Assembly (NCBI GenBank): GCA_902651635.1
Contig: CACRSC010000026.1
Location: forward strand, 176,953-240,952
Length of the DNA stretch: 64,000 bases
DNA from: Mastigamoeba balamuthi
Taxonomy: Eukaryota > Evosea > Mastigamoebida > Mastigamoebidae
Direction of reading: 5' to 3'
In this document: one piece after another, positions 1 through 10,973 of the stretch
Position numbering within the stretch: position 1 is the stretch's first letter
Layout: each line of letters begins with the position of its first letter
Notes under the pieces: model-generated
The model's database searches: none
What the model was told of the DNA's origin: nothing
What the model saw: only the letters and a program-made list of their open reading frames with translations
Translations under genes and position numbers: made by a program

Positions 1-3000
1 TGCGTTGTCGATGAGGAACTCCACCACCGCGAAGAGCGCGTCCGACGGCATCACGTCGGCCCCCGCCATCGGCAGCACCGACGGCGTGAACACCACCGAG
101 AGGTTCATCGACGTCATCAGGTTCGTCTCGCTGTGCGCCGCGATCTGCATCAGCGACTTGAAGAGCGCGTAGGCGACCCTGTACTGCGGCTCCGGCAGCT
201 TCGTCACGGCGCCCCTCACGGACCCCACGTCCAGGCGGTCCCTCAGGCCCTCCCACGCCGCCGAGCTGTCCTGGCCCCCGAGCAGGGGCTCGGGCAGCGA
301 GCGCAGCCACGCCCTGATGACCGACGCGGGCTCCAGCGGGTTCTCGTATTGCGGGCGTTTGCCTTCGAGAAAAAGTTGTCAATACCGGCACGGGGGCCAC
401 GCTTGAAAGCGCGCAATGGGGGTGCTCACCGCTATCGATCTCTGTCTGGAGCTGGTCGAGGCGGTGCAGTGGGATGCTGACCCGGAATATGCCCTCGGTG
501 TTGAGCCCTGCGACGTAACGTAGTTGGTGAGAACGCAATCGCCTGAGTGCGGGTGGCGCACCGTGCTTCAGCACGTAGGTGAGGGCGTCGCTAAGGAAAG
601 GTGGAACGCCCTGCTCAAGGTCTCTCTTCATCAGCGTCGCCAGATCGACGCCGTACACTGCGGCGAGCAGAGCGGTCAGCGACTGGGGCGTGCGAAAGAG
701 GTCTCTTTGCTCTCTCTATCTCTCTCTCTCTTCTCGTACCCTGAACGGCGAAGGCTGTCTGCATCGCCATGCTGATCTTGAACAGCCACTGCTGCTTCTC
801 CTCTGCGCTGGAGAAGCCCACCTTGGTCTGCTCTGTGTAGTTGTTCTTGGTCCACGTGATGGCCACCTCGTACTTGCCTGCCGCAGACCCGCTCGTATCT
901 GTCGCGTGCCTGCGGTGCCCGCACGGCGACGATGGACAGTCCTGCACAGACACCGACGTGATGCGCCCCTTGGCGACGAGCACCTGGAGGCCCTTGCCCG
1001 TGTGCGACGTCAGGGCCAGCAGGTCGTTGAAGAGCAGCAGGCGGTACTTGGACGGCCCCTTGCTGCAGGTCACGTCGATCTGGCCCACCAGCCTCCTGTT
1101 GTCCGCCACCAGCTCCTGCACGGAGGAGTCAGCATCGCGCACGTGCGCGGAACAGGCGGGCGCTGGGGTCCGGTGGGTGCGAACATCGAAGCCGGAGATG
1201 GACGAGGTGAGGTCGGTCAGCGACTGGCAGTTCTCCGAGGAGACGCGGGCCTGCTCGACGCGGCCGAACAGCGTCTTGAGCGACTTCATGGCGTCGTGGA
1301 AGACGCTGTAGGCGGTGTCGGACCTGCCGATGATCTTCATGGCGACCTGCAGCTGCTTGTCGAGGCTGCGCAGGTAGTCGATGGGGCACTGCCGCAGCGC
1401 TGCGAAATCCTCCTGCGTGTGTCAGTGCTGCGTCCGAGAACGGAGCAACGGGAGTTTACCTTGCAGTGCGCCTTGAGGAAGGACCGGCGCTTGGGCGACT
1501 CTCCCATGCGCATCGCCTGGCAGCACGTCTTCATCATCTCGACATACATGGCGTCGAACGAGACAAACTAAGCAACTGAGTTAGTCGGGAGCTCTCGGAT
1601 GCATGTAGCCCAACTGGTTGATCACCCTCCTTCATACAGCATGGTGATTGCTAATGTTCATCTCCCACCCACTATTTGTCATTCGGAATTCAGTTATTTC
1701 TTGGGTTACCTGGACGACATAGAGTTCGGCCACCGAACGTGCAGAGTCGCGCTCGGGGATCGAGAGGACGATGTTCTGGTGCAAATTGATGGCCTTATCC
1801 AGAGGCCCGAAGAACAGCTCGTACTCCTCTTCGCTGCCCTCGAACCCCGCGGCCTTGGGGCTCTGTGCTGCGAGCGAGCGCAGCGCCTGCAGCGACTTCA
1901 GCTTGGTGATGTGGGCCTCCTCGACCCCCACGAGGTCCAGGAACATCTGCATGATGCCCATCGACACGCAGTTGTCCTCCTTCCTCACCTTGGACGGGGC
2001 CAGAATCGATGCGTGCTTGACGTCCTGCACAAACGGGAGAAAACCCAAAAAACTAAGTCAACAGTGCACAGACGGCACCGTGCGAACCTGCGTCCGGATC
2101 TTGTCGGCGTCGATCTTCTGCCACGCAATCGTCCCCTTCTCGAAGAACTCACTGGCCCGAACTCCCGTGTTAGGAAAGCGTGGCCGTTTTTTTATGCCGG
2201 GAAAACGGACGACCCCGAGATGCACTCACCAGAAAACCGACTGGGCCTTCTCGGCGATCGCAGCGATATGCGCGCGCCCCCCGGCGCTGACCTTCATCAG
2301 CACGCGCGAGGACTCTACGACCTCCTCAACGACGGCGGACCGCGCGGCAGCGAAGTCCGGGCGCTGCCTCTGCACCGCGATGGCGACCGCAGAAGGCGTC
2401 TTTGTCGGCGCAACACGGGGCGCGGGCAGCGGCCGCGTTGGCGTCGGCGGCGTCGGGGCCGCACGGCACGCGGCAGACTCCTCCAGCCTCGTCCTCGCCT
2501 CTGAAAGCGCGCGCTTGGTATTCTGCGAAAGCGCATGAGAACCGCGTGGAAAGCGCGCCGGCGTACTTTGGCAGGCCCCACCTCGTCGTGCAGGAACTTC
2601 TCCAGAGGCTTGCAGAGCGCGGAGAGCTCACGGGCCTGCGTGCGGAGAGCCACCCACGCGTTGGCGCGGAAGCGAGCTAAGTAGACTGCCGCACCAGAGT
2701 GCTTGTGGAGCGCTGCAGGTCCAGCGACGTGTTGCCCAGAGCAGTCAGAAAGTTCTCTGCGCGGGCCCCCAAAAGCCGGTCTAAGTTACAGTGCGCGCTG
2801 ACCGAGAAGGTCTGGGGGTCGCGCGCGCACGGGTGTGCCCAAAGCGCTCCTGCTCTTCGAGGACCTTGGCATAACCGTTGAACGTGCTTGCGAGCTTCTC
2901 GAGGCCGCCAGCGCAGGCTGCGAGACGCGGGAAGAGAATTTAATGGCACGCGGACGAAAACGGCAGTGCGCACCTGTGTACAGGCCCGCCACCTCCCCTA

Positions 3001-3174
3001 GCGAGCTGAGGATCTCAGCGAGGTAGAGGCAGTCAAAATCGAAGGCCTGCAGGTGCGCGAGAGACGCGGGTCAGGTGGGGGAGGGCTCGCAAACTCGTGC
3101 AGGGGAGAAAAACGGTTGAGAGGTACGGTGAAGGCGGCGGTGGCGTTGAGGAAGAGCTTCTCGGTGTCGTCCAT
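1..3174 (-). CDS. BAR-RhoGEF(DH)-PH-RhoGAP protein, 3' end outside window
   Basis: Multi-exon gene read leftwards. I start it at 3174 (MDDTEKLFLNATAAF); exon 1 ends at 3127 at a GT donor, and the next exons are 2974-3046 and 2831-2917. The first third (about 3.17-2.2 kb) is helical with LEEQERFG, KPLEKFLHDE and a late VLMKVSAGGRAHIAAIAEKA helix, as in BAR domains. A DH domain follows (about 2.03-1.2 kb, with LVGVEEAHITKLKSL, FFGPLDKAINLHQNI and EDFAALRQCPIDYLRSLDKQ), then PH (about 1.14-0.76 kb, KYRLLLFNDLLALTS ... EEKQQWLFKISMAMQTAF). RhoGAP starts near 0.65 kb (YGVDLATLMKRD, GLNTEGIFRVS, AWLRSLPEPLL, NLSVVFTPSVLP) and runs past the window edge. Known roles: BAR binds curved membrane, DH-PH activates and GAP inactivates Rho/Rac GTPases. 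Having both activities in one chain suggests local cycling of a Rho protein at membranes. Domain calls are from motif reading; exon ends inside the DH part are approximate. Confidence 0.85.
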
Positions 3175-3932
3175 GGCGCACGGCGCGGCGGTGGTGCGGG
3201 GAGTATTCGCAGGCTCCCTGAGTGCAGTGTGATCTTCAGCCGCAACGGTCCGTTGTGCAGCGAAGGTGCAGCAGCCGAGAGCACAAGATATTTGGAGCGC
3301 ACTGACAGGGAGAGCAGCTCGGGGGGCTCCCGAGGCCACGGACGCGCTCACGGGCCCGCCGAGCGGTGTCCAGGCAACCCACCGGCATGTCGGCATGCGT
3401 GCCGGGTGCGCACGATCGCCGTCGCGGCTGCGGCTGCGTGCCTGCGCGTGTGCTGTGTGCTGGTGGGCTTTCTGTTGACCATTTGACGCGTGTGGCAACG
3501 CCGTTGGTCAGCACCATTTGGGCAACACCTCTGCTGATATCTGCTGCGCTGCCCCCCGAACCTTATTGTGCACCGCACAGGGGGGGCGGGGCCTCCCGAA
3601 AAGAGGAGTGTCAGCGCAAACACTAAGTGGCGTCCCTTTCCCTCAGAACATACATGCTCGAAGGACTGGCTCCACTTCGCCAACAGAAGTGGATGAACCA
3701 CCAGTGCCGGAGCGGATGACCCTGCCGTCAACAATCTTCCAGGAAAATCTTCCAATTCCGAATCCAACCGACCGCTGAGAAACCGGAAGCCCGGGCGTCA
3801 GGAGGGGAAAAATGAAAAAGAGGGAGAGAAGATATGTTTCGTACTTTTGCCTGACGCCGAGAATTCCGAATATCCCCGCCCCCCAGATATTCCTGCAAGC
3901 GGAGAATCAAAATCTTGCTAGTGACTCGAGAA
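3175..3932. other. Divergent intergenic region
   Basis: This spacer separates the start of the Rho regulator (minus) from the start of the Rab gene (plus), so it must hold both promoters. I see no convincing gene; open frames here are short and unlike proteins. A stretch just before the Rab start (about 3855-3900) has two near-palindromic AATTCCGAATATCC / AGATATTCCTGC blocks, which I note without assigning a function. Confidence 0.5.
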
Positions 3933-5156
3933 ATGGGCAAGGACTGCTGCAATGGCGGCTCGCGCTCGGGCGGCTCCGGCGGTACGCGTCCCCCCGGCTG
4001 CAGCGCCCCCGGGTCCTCACCCGCCCGCCCCCCGCAGACTCGTCCAGCTCCGACCGCGACGCCCGCTCGTCCGGCGGCGGAATCGCTGTGAAATCGTCGG
4101 GCCGCTTCGCCACGGGCGAGCAGGCGCTCAAGCAGGCGCTCACGACCGGCGTGAAGCTCGTCCTGCTCGGCGAGATGAGCACAGGCGCGCGGCCCGCCCG
4201 CACCGGCCCCGAGTGTTCTCTTTTCGATTTTTGCGAAATTGTCGAGAAAGCGCGGACGTGGGGGCCCGCGGGGGGCGCGCGCAGCCCGGGCGGGCGCCCG
4301 CGGGGGGGAGGTCGGGGGCTGACAGTGGTCCGCGCGCGCAGGAAAGACGTCGGTGGTGTCGCGGCTGGTGAAGAACACGTTCACCAACAAAGTGGAGGCG
4401 ACGATCGGGTGGGCCCCACAGAGACACAGAGACGCCCGCACGCCCCCCGTCCTGACCGCTGGCACTCCCCTCCCCCCACAGGGCGTCGTTCCTCGTGCAC
4501 AGGATGCCGGTCGAGGGGCGCGTGATCAAGGTGCGCTCGCTGCCCCCGAGAGGGAGGGGGCGGAGAGGGGCAAGGGGGCGACACATTTCCAGATTCTCAG
4601 CTGACGTGGGATTCTTCTCTGGGCAGCTCGATATCTGGGATACGGCCGGCCAGGAGCGCTTCGTCCGTACCAGCATGCCACCGGGCTGCCCCAAGTCTCT
4701 AAAACGTCGTGCTGCAAACAGAGAGGACTCGCCCCGCTCTACTTCCGTGGCGCCCGCGCAGCTGTCATAGTGTACGATATCACGAACAAGGTGCAGCAGC
4801 AGATTCCTTTCCCTGATTCCCCCTTGCACTGACGTCAGTTGATTCTGATTCGTCCTTCCTCTGGCGGTGGGATATCTGCGGGGGGGCGCCATCAGGAGTC
4901 GTTTGAGACTATGAAGTACTGGGTCAGCAAGGTGGACAAGGACGCTGTCCTGGCGCTCGTGGGCAACAAGCTCGACCTCGAGGCCGAGCGGGCTGTGCAG
5001 ACGAAGCAGGCGCTCGACTACGTCCGCCAGATCGAGGAGGGCGGCGGCCAGCGACCGATCTTCCGCGAGTGCTCAGCAAAGACGGGCGACGGCGTGCACG
5101 AGCTCTTCACCGACGTCTGCAACCGCCTCGTGGAGCTGGCGGAGAAGGAGCCGTAG
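3933..5156 (+). CDS. Rab5-family GTPase of ARA6 type (N-myristoylation signal, no C-terminal Cys)
   Basis: Seven exons: 3933-3981, 4038-4184, 4342-4408, 4482-4530, 4627-4662, 4722-4790, 4896-5156. They sum to 225 codons plus stop. All G-boxes are present: GEMSTGKT (P-loop), TIGASF, WDTAGQE, NKLD and ECSAK. The switch II stretch GLAPLYFRGARAAVIVYDIT is close to Rab5. The protein begins MGKDCCNGG, which offers Gly2 for myristoylation and Cys5-Cys6 for palmitoylation, and it ends VELAEKEP with no cysteine to prenylate. This combination is the hallmark of plant ARA6/RABF1 and of some protist Rab5 proteins; those act on endosomes and on traffic to the plasma membrane. The second intron (4185-4341) begins with GC rather than GT and splits the P-loop codon. 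Family assignment is strong; the ARA6 comparison rests on the two ends. Confidence 0.93.
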
Positions 5157-5690
5157 CGACGGGGCGGGGAGGTAACGAGCGTGCCGTGCGCGCCCAGTGT
5201 GCCCGCCATCTTTTGTTGGCTGGCCACCAATCCCCCATGTCATGGACGACGTGGCAGCGAGGGTTCCACTTCCTGGACCTGCTGCCCTTGCTCTCAGGTC
5301 TTTCTCCCTTGCCTCTCATCTGCTCTCTTCCCCCTCCTCACTCCCCCTTCTCACGCATTCTCCCACAACAGCCTAGCATTTCGATTTGCACAAATGCACA
5401 ATACTCCAATTGTTCTGTTGTTCACTGCCAATGTGTTGCACAGAAGATGAATGAAGGCTGGTTGTTGGATTGAGTACATTAAAAACAGTGCTGGGGTGAG
5501 TGGTGCAGTCGAGTCTGGATCACTTAGTGGGAGACTGTGGTCCCCGTTTCCACATTGTGGGGCCTTGCCAAATGCGGAAGGTTGCAACAAGGAGACATTA
5601 TGCGTCCATGGGGCACTTTGTTTGGAATTGGAATGGTGACATTTGAACAGTGTCTGTCCCGAAATCTGGAATGCCTGAGTCTTATGGTGA
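5157..5690. other. Intergenic, border of the repeat island
   Basis: No gene is supported here. The first 200 bases are the 3' flank of the Rab gene. From about 5350 the base composition drifts from GC-rich to AT-richer, and the first short palindromic units of the island (see the entry at 5690) start right after. Confidence 0.4.
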
Positions 5691-7520
5691 TATGTGCCAG
5701 CGTATATACTGGGCTATATGCCAGTGGCACAGCTTGGCCATTGACTATGCCAGTAGCACAGTGTATGTGCTAGCATATATGCTGGTGTATGAGTCAGCGT
5801 GGAAAGTGTCAGTAGTTTTGTGGTCAATGGTTCAAGAAGACATTCAAAGCAGACACAGTGACTTTCAATTGCAATGGCCAACTGGTTTCACTGCTTTAGT
5901 CACATTCAGGATCAGATTCCTCAGAGGAGAGGGCATCATCATCACTGCACTCAGCACAATCCATGATGCAGTCCTTTTAGATCAGTCATAATGTTGTTCA
6001 GGCCATTAAAGGACACATCTGGGTTGATGAATCCCTCTTCAAACATCTCAAGGTCCATCTGCAGAGGACTGATCAGAAGCAGCTCATCCGAGTTGGAGAG
6101 CCAGGAGTCCTGCTCCAAAGAGGAGACTCTCTTTCTGCATGATGAGTCACCTGCATGATGTGCTCTCCAAGGCGTTTCACTTCCTCAGTAGTTCCCTTGA
6201 TGGTGCTGAGCCTGTAGCACAGCCCCTGAGCATCAGCATTACAATTGAAGGGTGAATCTGGATGAACACAGTGCTCCAACCAGTTGTCATTGTTCTTGGC
6301 AACTGAGATGAGCCTGGAATGCTGCTGGATTGATGGCAGGGATGCCTTGCTGCGCCTTGATGCTTCTTACTATCTGTGAGAGTACAGTATGTCATAACGA
6401 GTCAAAAAGGTGAATTTTGTTATTTGCTTGCACTTAAGCTGGCGACTTATACAATGGCACAAGAGGAAAACGGACCTTTTCACAGCAGTCATTACTGAAA
6501 TGAGCATAAGGACTGGCCCTATTCATATGAAGAGTGATGGTCTTGAGAATGACAGCCCTGTGAGTTGGATGCAAGCCACCAGCAATCCATAAACTGAGGA
6601 ACTGGGCAGTCATAACCTTGTACTGGTGGTATCAAGTGGCATAGAACAGCTGTGGACAGAGCTGCAGGAGCCCTATGAACTCCAGAGACCTCCCAGCACG
6701 TACTGTGGCCCTCATGTAGCAGTACCTCCCAGCACGTACTGTGGCCCTCATGTAGCACCATTACCTCCTGTGGCCACTCCCATGCAAGTCTTCTCCATGA
6801 AACGGACCATGTCCATATATGAGGCAGTCTGTGCAGACTCTGTTCTGCCACCAGTCCATATCTGGCAGCTGATGAGTGTGGGTGGACAGATGCCTGTTGC
6901 AGCTCTCCACAGGAGAAACTGACAGAGGGCACCCTGTCTGGTTGCAGTACATCCCCCAGAAGAAAGTCCAACGAACAACCTCTCCCAGCACCTTCTTAAC
7001 AGGTCGTGGGCATGAGAGAGAGCTATCAGATAGAGACATCCACGCAAATGTGCAGGAGATGGCAGTACGTTGCACCCAACTTCACAGTTTGCTGCATATC
7101 ATCAGATGGCTGTTCTGAGAGCAGAAAACCCCTGGGCAGTACGTTGGGAAGTACCACACCCTCCTACAAAAACCAGGCAGGCCAGTATGTTGCTGGAGTG
7201 ATGCAAAGTGAGATGCCAGAACATGCTCTATGCTGGTACATAGCATGTGCTGCCATCATATAATTATGTGCTGCCAGCATATAATTGTATGCCACCAGCA
7301 GATACGAAAACTAATGTAACAAAAACAACGTACTGCTAGTTTGTAGAGCATGTCCAACTGCACACTCTGGAAGTAGTAGTCATCATTGGGTACTATTTTC
7401 CCCCACACCACACCATGCAGCATGGCATGCCTGTCCAGATGCTGAAAATTCCACCCTAAAGCCACCTGCAGGTTATCTGCAACCTGCACAGTGTTTCTGC
7501 AGCAGCATAACCTGCTTGTG
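5690..7520 (-). repeat. Left arm of a large inverted repeat (deleted copy)
   Basis: This stretch is the reverse complement, with small differences and a missing central part, of 13190-15450. Matching landmarks: the block with GTCACATTC and ATCATCATCACTGCACTCAG (about 5900-5960) matches about 15170-15260 inverted; the block from 6570 (ACCAGCAATCCATAAACTGAGGA) matches the region ending at 14500; and 7330-7500 matches 13190-13370. About 0.4 kb present in the right arm (roughly 13925-14340) is absent near 6700-6770, where a 45-bp unit is also repeated in tandem. It carries remnants of the same spliced gene as the right arm, on the minus strand, and does not look functional. Confidence 0.7.
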
Positions 7521-7550
7521 CCTAGCCTTATCTAGCTTATTTGTCATAAC

Positions 7551-8294
7551 TTGTCTAACTCACTTTCCAGCCCACTGCTGCAGCAGTACAGGCAAGCAAC
7601 AATGCCTAAGGCAGGCCAGCAGTATGAGAACACTGTTGTGCAGGCCTTCATTGATGTCATCTCCACCCTGAGCAAGAACAGGGTCATTCTGACCACAGAG
7701 GAGGCAGTTAAGGCAAGGACTGACTGCCTGGAGCTCATGTACTTTACCATGCTGTTCTGGAACCTGACGGAGAACACAGTGCATAATTGTTATCCACAGA
7801 AAGAGTGTGAGAAGGCTATGCAGACAGCACTACAGTCCATACAGTCCCTCAGCATGCATATGAAGGACCTGTCTGCACTGAACGAGAGATCTCAGGACAA
7901 GGTGAAGAGGCTGACTGCTGAAATCGCCTCTGCTGCTGGACCAGGTCTCCTTGTTCCAGCACAGCAGCAGGACCAGATCATCAAGGGCTTGGAGGCTGCC
8001 AGGGCCAAGTTGAAGGACAAGATCACCACGTACAAGAAAGAGCAGCTCAGGGTGACCAACGACCTGCACGAGCAGCACGTGCTCGTTGCAACCTTGAAGA
8101 GCCAGAACGAGGGGCTCAAGGAGCAGCTTGAGCTTCTTAAGTCCGAGCATGCCAATTGGAGGGAGTACGAGTCCCTCAAGGGCACCAGCACCACTCCCTC
8201 CAAGCACAAAGTGCTCACCTCTTATCCTGCATCTGGGTCTGCCGATGGTGCAGCAGACACTCCACGTGCTGAGATACTCTCACCCATCTCTTGA
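7551..8294 (+). CDS. Unrecognised coiled-coil protein of the repeat island
   Basis: Open frame of 247 codons; an internal Met at 7602 (MPKAGQQYENTVVQ) or an upstream exon joined at an acceptor near 7570 are alternative beginnings. The chain is almost wholly helical: residues about 20-110 form a compact helical part (VILTTEEAVKARTDCLEL), and residues about 100-205 are heptad-rich coiled coil (KRLTAEIASA, KLKDKITTYKKEQLRV, EGLKEQLELLKSEH). The Ser/Thr/Pro-rich end closes with AEILSPIS. An AATAAA-like signal follows at about 8342. A diverged inverted copy of the first 60 codons lies at 11500-11710, and a shortened copy of the 3' end at 16330-16530, so the gene moves with the repeat family. I do not recognise the family. 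Confidence 0.5.
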   Translation: MSNSLSSPLLQQYRQATMPKAGQQYENTVVQAFIDVISTLSKNRVILTTEEAVKARTDCLELMYFTMLFWNLTENTVHNCYPQKECEKAMQTALQSIQSLSMHMKDLSALNERSQDKVKRLTAEIASAAGPGLLVPAQQQDQIIKGLEAARAKLKDKITTYKKEQLRVTNDLHEQHVLVATLKSQNEGLKEQLELLKSEHANWREYESLKGTSTTPSKHKVLTSYPASGSADGAADTPRAEILSPIS

Positions 8295-8504
8295 GTGCTC
8301 TCTGTCACTCACGCCTTGCCCTTCTCAATTGCTTTATCCTATAAATAAAAGCAATTGTCCAACAAATGATTTCCCTCTCAAAATTGAAATTGTGTTAGAT
8401 TCAGCATCAATGCACATCACTCTATCTGCTGTCTCTTACTTTTATATGCCAGTGGCACATACTATATGCCAGCAGCACAGTGCCAGTAATAATAACTGTT
8501 GACA

Positions 8505-8745
8505 TAACCGCCAACTTATAACCCCCTTGTTCCAGGCCCCAGTTCTCAGGCCTGCCCATGCAGAATCGTGCACGATTTTGTACACACACTTGCTTATGGG
8601 CCTTCTGCTCGTGTTGTGAGGCACAGCCAATTCCGAGCTTACTTCACAATGCATGGCGTGTTTTTTCCAAGAGACGAAAACCACCAGCAGATAACACCTT
8701 TTTTGGGGGAATTCCTACCCATCAGTACTTCTCAAGCAAAATGTG
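8505..8745 (+). repeat. Direct repeat D1, copy 1
   Basis: About 240 bp nearly identical to 10635-10870. Shared landmarks are TTGTTCCAGGCCCCAGTTCT, GATTTTGTACACACACT, TTTTCCAAGAGACGAAAACC and ACACCTTTTTTGGGGGAATT. It is non-coding as far as I can see. Both copies are preceded by the short TATATGCC...GGCACA palindromic units. Confidence 0.75.
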
Positions 8746-9560
8746 AGACCGTGTGTGGAAGGAAACAGCAGCTGCCCAACGAATCAGATGAGAGGGCCCT
8801 TGCTTAACCAGATAAGATCACTCAGTAGTGGAATTAACATACTCACTCTAGGCTGCAGACTTGTTTCACTTGTTGATGAAGTAGTACCTGTGACATGACC
8901 TACAGTGATATGGTTTGGCCTTTTTTTTCTCTCTCTTCTATGCTTGGACTGTATGTGTGTTTGTGTTCACCTGGCCTTGTACTCCTGTTGCTGCTGCATC
9001 ACCTGCTCTGCTGTATTGCTGTCTTAGCACACAAATGAAATTTAGTGCAAATCAGACAGACCCAGGTCTGCTATGCACTGCTACACTGACTCTGCTACTC
9101 CACGTAGTGGAACTGGGTTCATTACATTACACAACACATCCCCCAACACCACAGAGCAGACCTGGGTCCACTATGCACTACTGCTATCAATCAGTTCTGC
9201 TATGTTATATAGTGGAGGTTGCATAGCATTGATGAGAAGACCTGGGTCCACTATGACACGTAAACGTGATTGAACTGAAGCAGCTCCTGGTTCAGCTTGG
9301 ACTTGATCATGATTGTCTCAGATATTATATGATTGATCACAGTAAACCTTAAGGAGCTCCTATAGTACTGCTTGTGCTTCTTCTTCTTCTCATCATCCAA
9401 CTTCTTGACCAGGGAATTATACTTCTCAGGTAGTTGCTGAGTTCTCAGATTGATATCCTTCATTATGTCCTCTGCTGGATGCGACCAGACTCCTGTGGAA
9501 CGAAGACCTCATTCCTAAAGAAGCTGCAAAAGATACCAGAAAGGCATTGCCACGTGAACA
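8746..9560. other. Spacer with a three-fold short repeat
   Basis: No gene is supported with confidence. The words GACCCAGGTCTGCTATGCAC, GACCTGGGTCCACTATGCAC and GACCTGGGTCCACTATGACA occur at about 9059, 9160 and 9240, a small dispersed repeat. On the minus strand 9251-9463 could be a terminal exon (MKDINLRTQQLPEKYNS, lysine-rich helix), possibly joined to frame fragments near 9600, but the link is weak. Confidence 0.35.
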
Positions 9561-9569
9561 GACCGATTT

Positions 9570-10595
9570 TTGATACTGATCTTCTTGATGGCAGTAAGAA
9601 AGTTCTTCAAGGGCTTATAGTGTGAAGTCCTCAGGTGATTCATCCACCTGTTGTGATTTGCCATAGCAGATGGCCTCACCTGACTCGCTTACCTTGCAGG
9701 GAGATGCCTGAAAGATCACAATGTCTGCAACATGAACAGCTGCATGCAAAGTAGCATGCTGAGTGTAAAGAAGTCGGGGTACTGCACTATGTGAGCTTTT
9801 CACTTCACGCCATGGATACTGTGTATCACTAAGTACTTATTCAGTGTCATGCAATTGACACTGGCCTCCTGTGCTGCAGCTCGAAAAGACATCCCATCAT
9901 TCTTTCACAGCAGGCAGGATCAGCCACTGTGGAACACAACATCTCTGCAGATGAACCTTTTGAAGAAGAGTGGCGTCTTTGGGAGCCAGCAGGGTGCGCA
10001 TTGTGCTTCATGAAGCTCGGGTTTAATTTGTGCAGGGATGCGTGCACACGTGCAAAAGACTGCGCGTGCTGCAAAAAAAAATACAAATTACCTGGCACAG
10101 TAATTATGCAGTTTTTGGCACAGCAATTTAAGCCCCCTTTCACGAGTATTGTCTGAATTTCCCCTGTCCAAAGTAATACCATGCACGACAGTGATGATAA
10201 CAAGATCCCTCAACAATGCTGCTATCTTGGATATCTATCTCTACATCACACAAGAACATTGACAGAGCCCAAAAATTGCAGGTCCGAGAGAACACCATTT
10301 TATGTGGGTGTTTCATTGAATGATGACTGTTCAAAGGGGGCCCTCAATTCCTGCCAGCAAGTACATCCACGTGCTGAAAGTAGACCGCCGTCGGCGTAAT
10401 CAGACTCGGAGAGAAGGTCTTGGCAGGACCAGAGGCGACGATGAAGGCGTTGCCAACGGAGGGGAAGTAGGACTGCTGGATGGTGTTGTAGTTGTTACCA
10501 GTAAGGCTCCAGCCATTGAAATAGGGGGTCATGGCGATGAGCTGCTCGCCGTAGTAGTCCGAGGAGAGGGCGAAGCTGACTGTGAAGTTGTGGCG
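9570..10595. repeat. Direct repeat D2, copy 1 (carries a protease gene fragment)
   Basis: About 1.0 kb that reappears in the same orientation at 16555-17597. Shared landmarks are CTTCTTGATGGCAGTAAGAA, GTCATGCAATTGACACTGGC, GAAAAGACATCCCA and GTGGGTGTTTCATTGAATGA. The right end of the unit is the cysteine-protease fragment described at 10344. Copies differ by scattered substitutions and small indels. Confidence 0.8.
10344..10590 (-). pseudogene. 3' fragment of a cysteine protease paralogue
   Basis: On the minus strand this reads NFTVSFALSSDYYGEQLIAM ... NGWSLTGNN ... SYFPSVGNAFIVASGPAKTF ... AVYFQHVDVLAGRN and stops. It is the last ~80 residues of the C-terminal domain of the proteases at 34968 and 38876 (which end ELAGRN and EFAARA). 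The similarity begins abruptly at NFTV and there is no protease part upstream; beyond the break lies a TATATGCC...GGCACA palindromic unit. It is therefore a captured or left-over gene end, probably from a further paralogue. Confidence 0.85.
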
Positions 10596-10634
10596 GCATA
10601 TACTATATGCCGACGGCACAGTATGTGCTGGCGA

Positions 10635-10870
10635 CAATAACCGCCAACATAACTGCCGACTTATAATACCCTTGTTCCAGGCCCCAGTTCTCAGTCCTGC
10701 CCATTCAGAATCGTGTGCGATTTTGTACACACACTCGCTTATGGGCTTTCTGCTCGTGTTGTGAGGGACAGCCAATACCGAGCTTACCTCACAACGCACG
10801 GTGCGTTTTTTCCAAGAGACGAAAACCACCAGCATATAACACCTTTTTTGGGGGAATTCCTGCCTATCAT
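10635..10870 (+). repeat. Direct repeat D1, copy 2
   Basis: Second copy of the ~240-bp block at 8505-8745, about 90 percent identical by eye, again directly downstream of short palindromic units (10600-10630). Confidence 0.75.
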
Positions 10871-10973
10871 ATTAATAAAGGGAAGGGAATTTGACATACA
10901 GCATTGCTCATGGCCTGGTGCAGGGCTGTGCAAGTGTCCTGGAGACTCATAGCATCAATGTTGTTGTTGTCTC

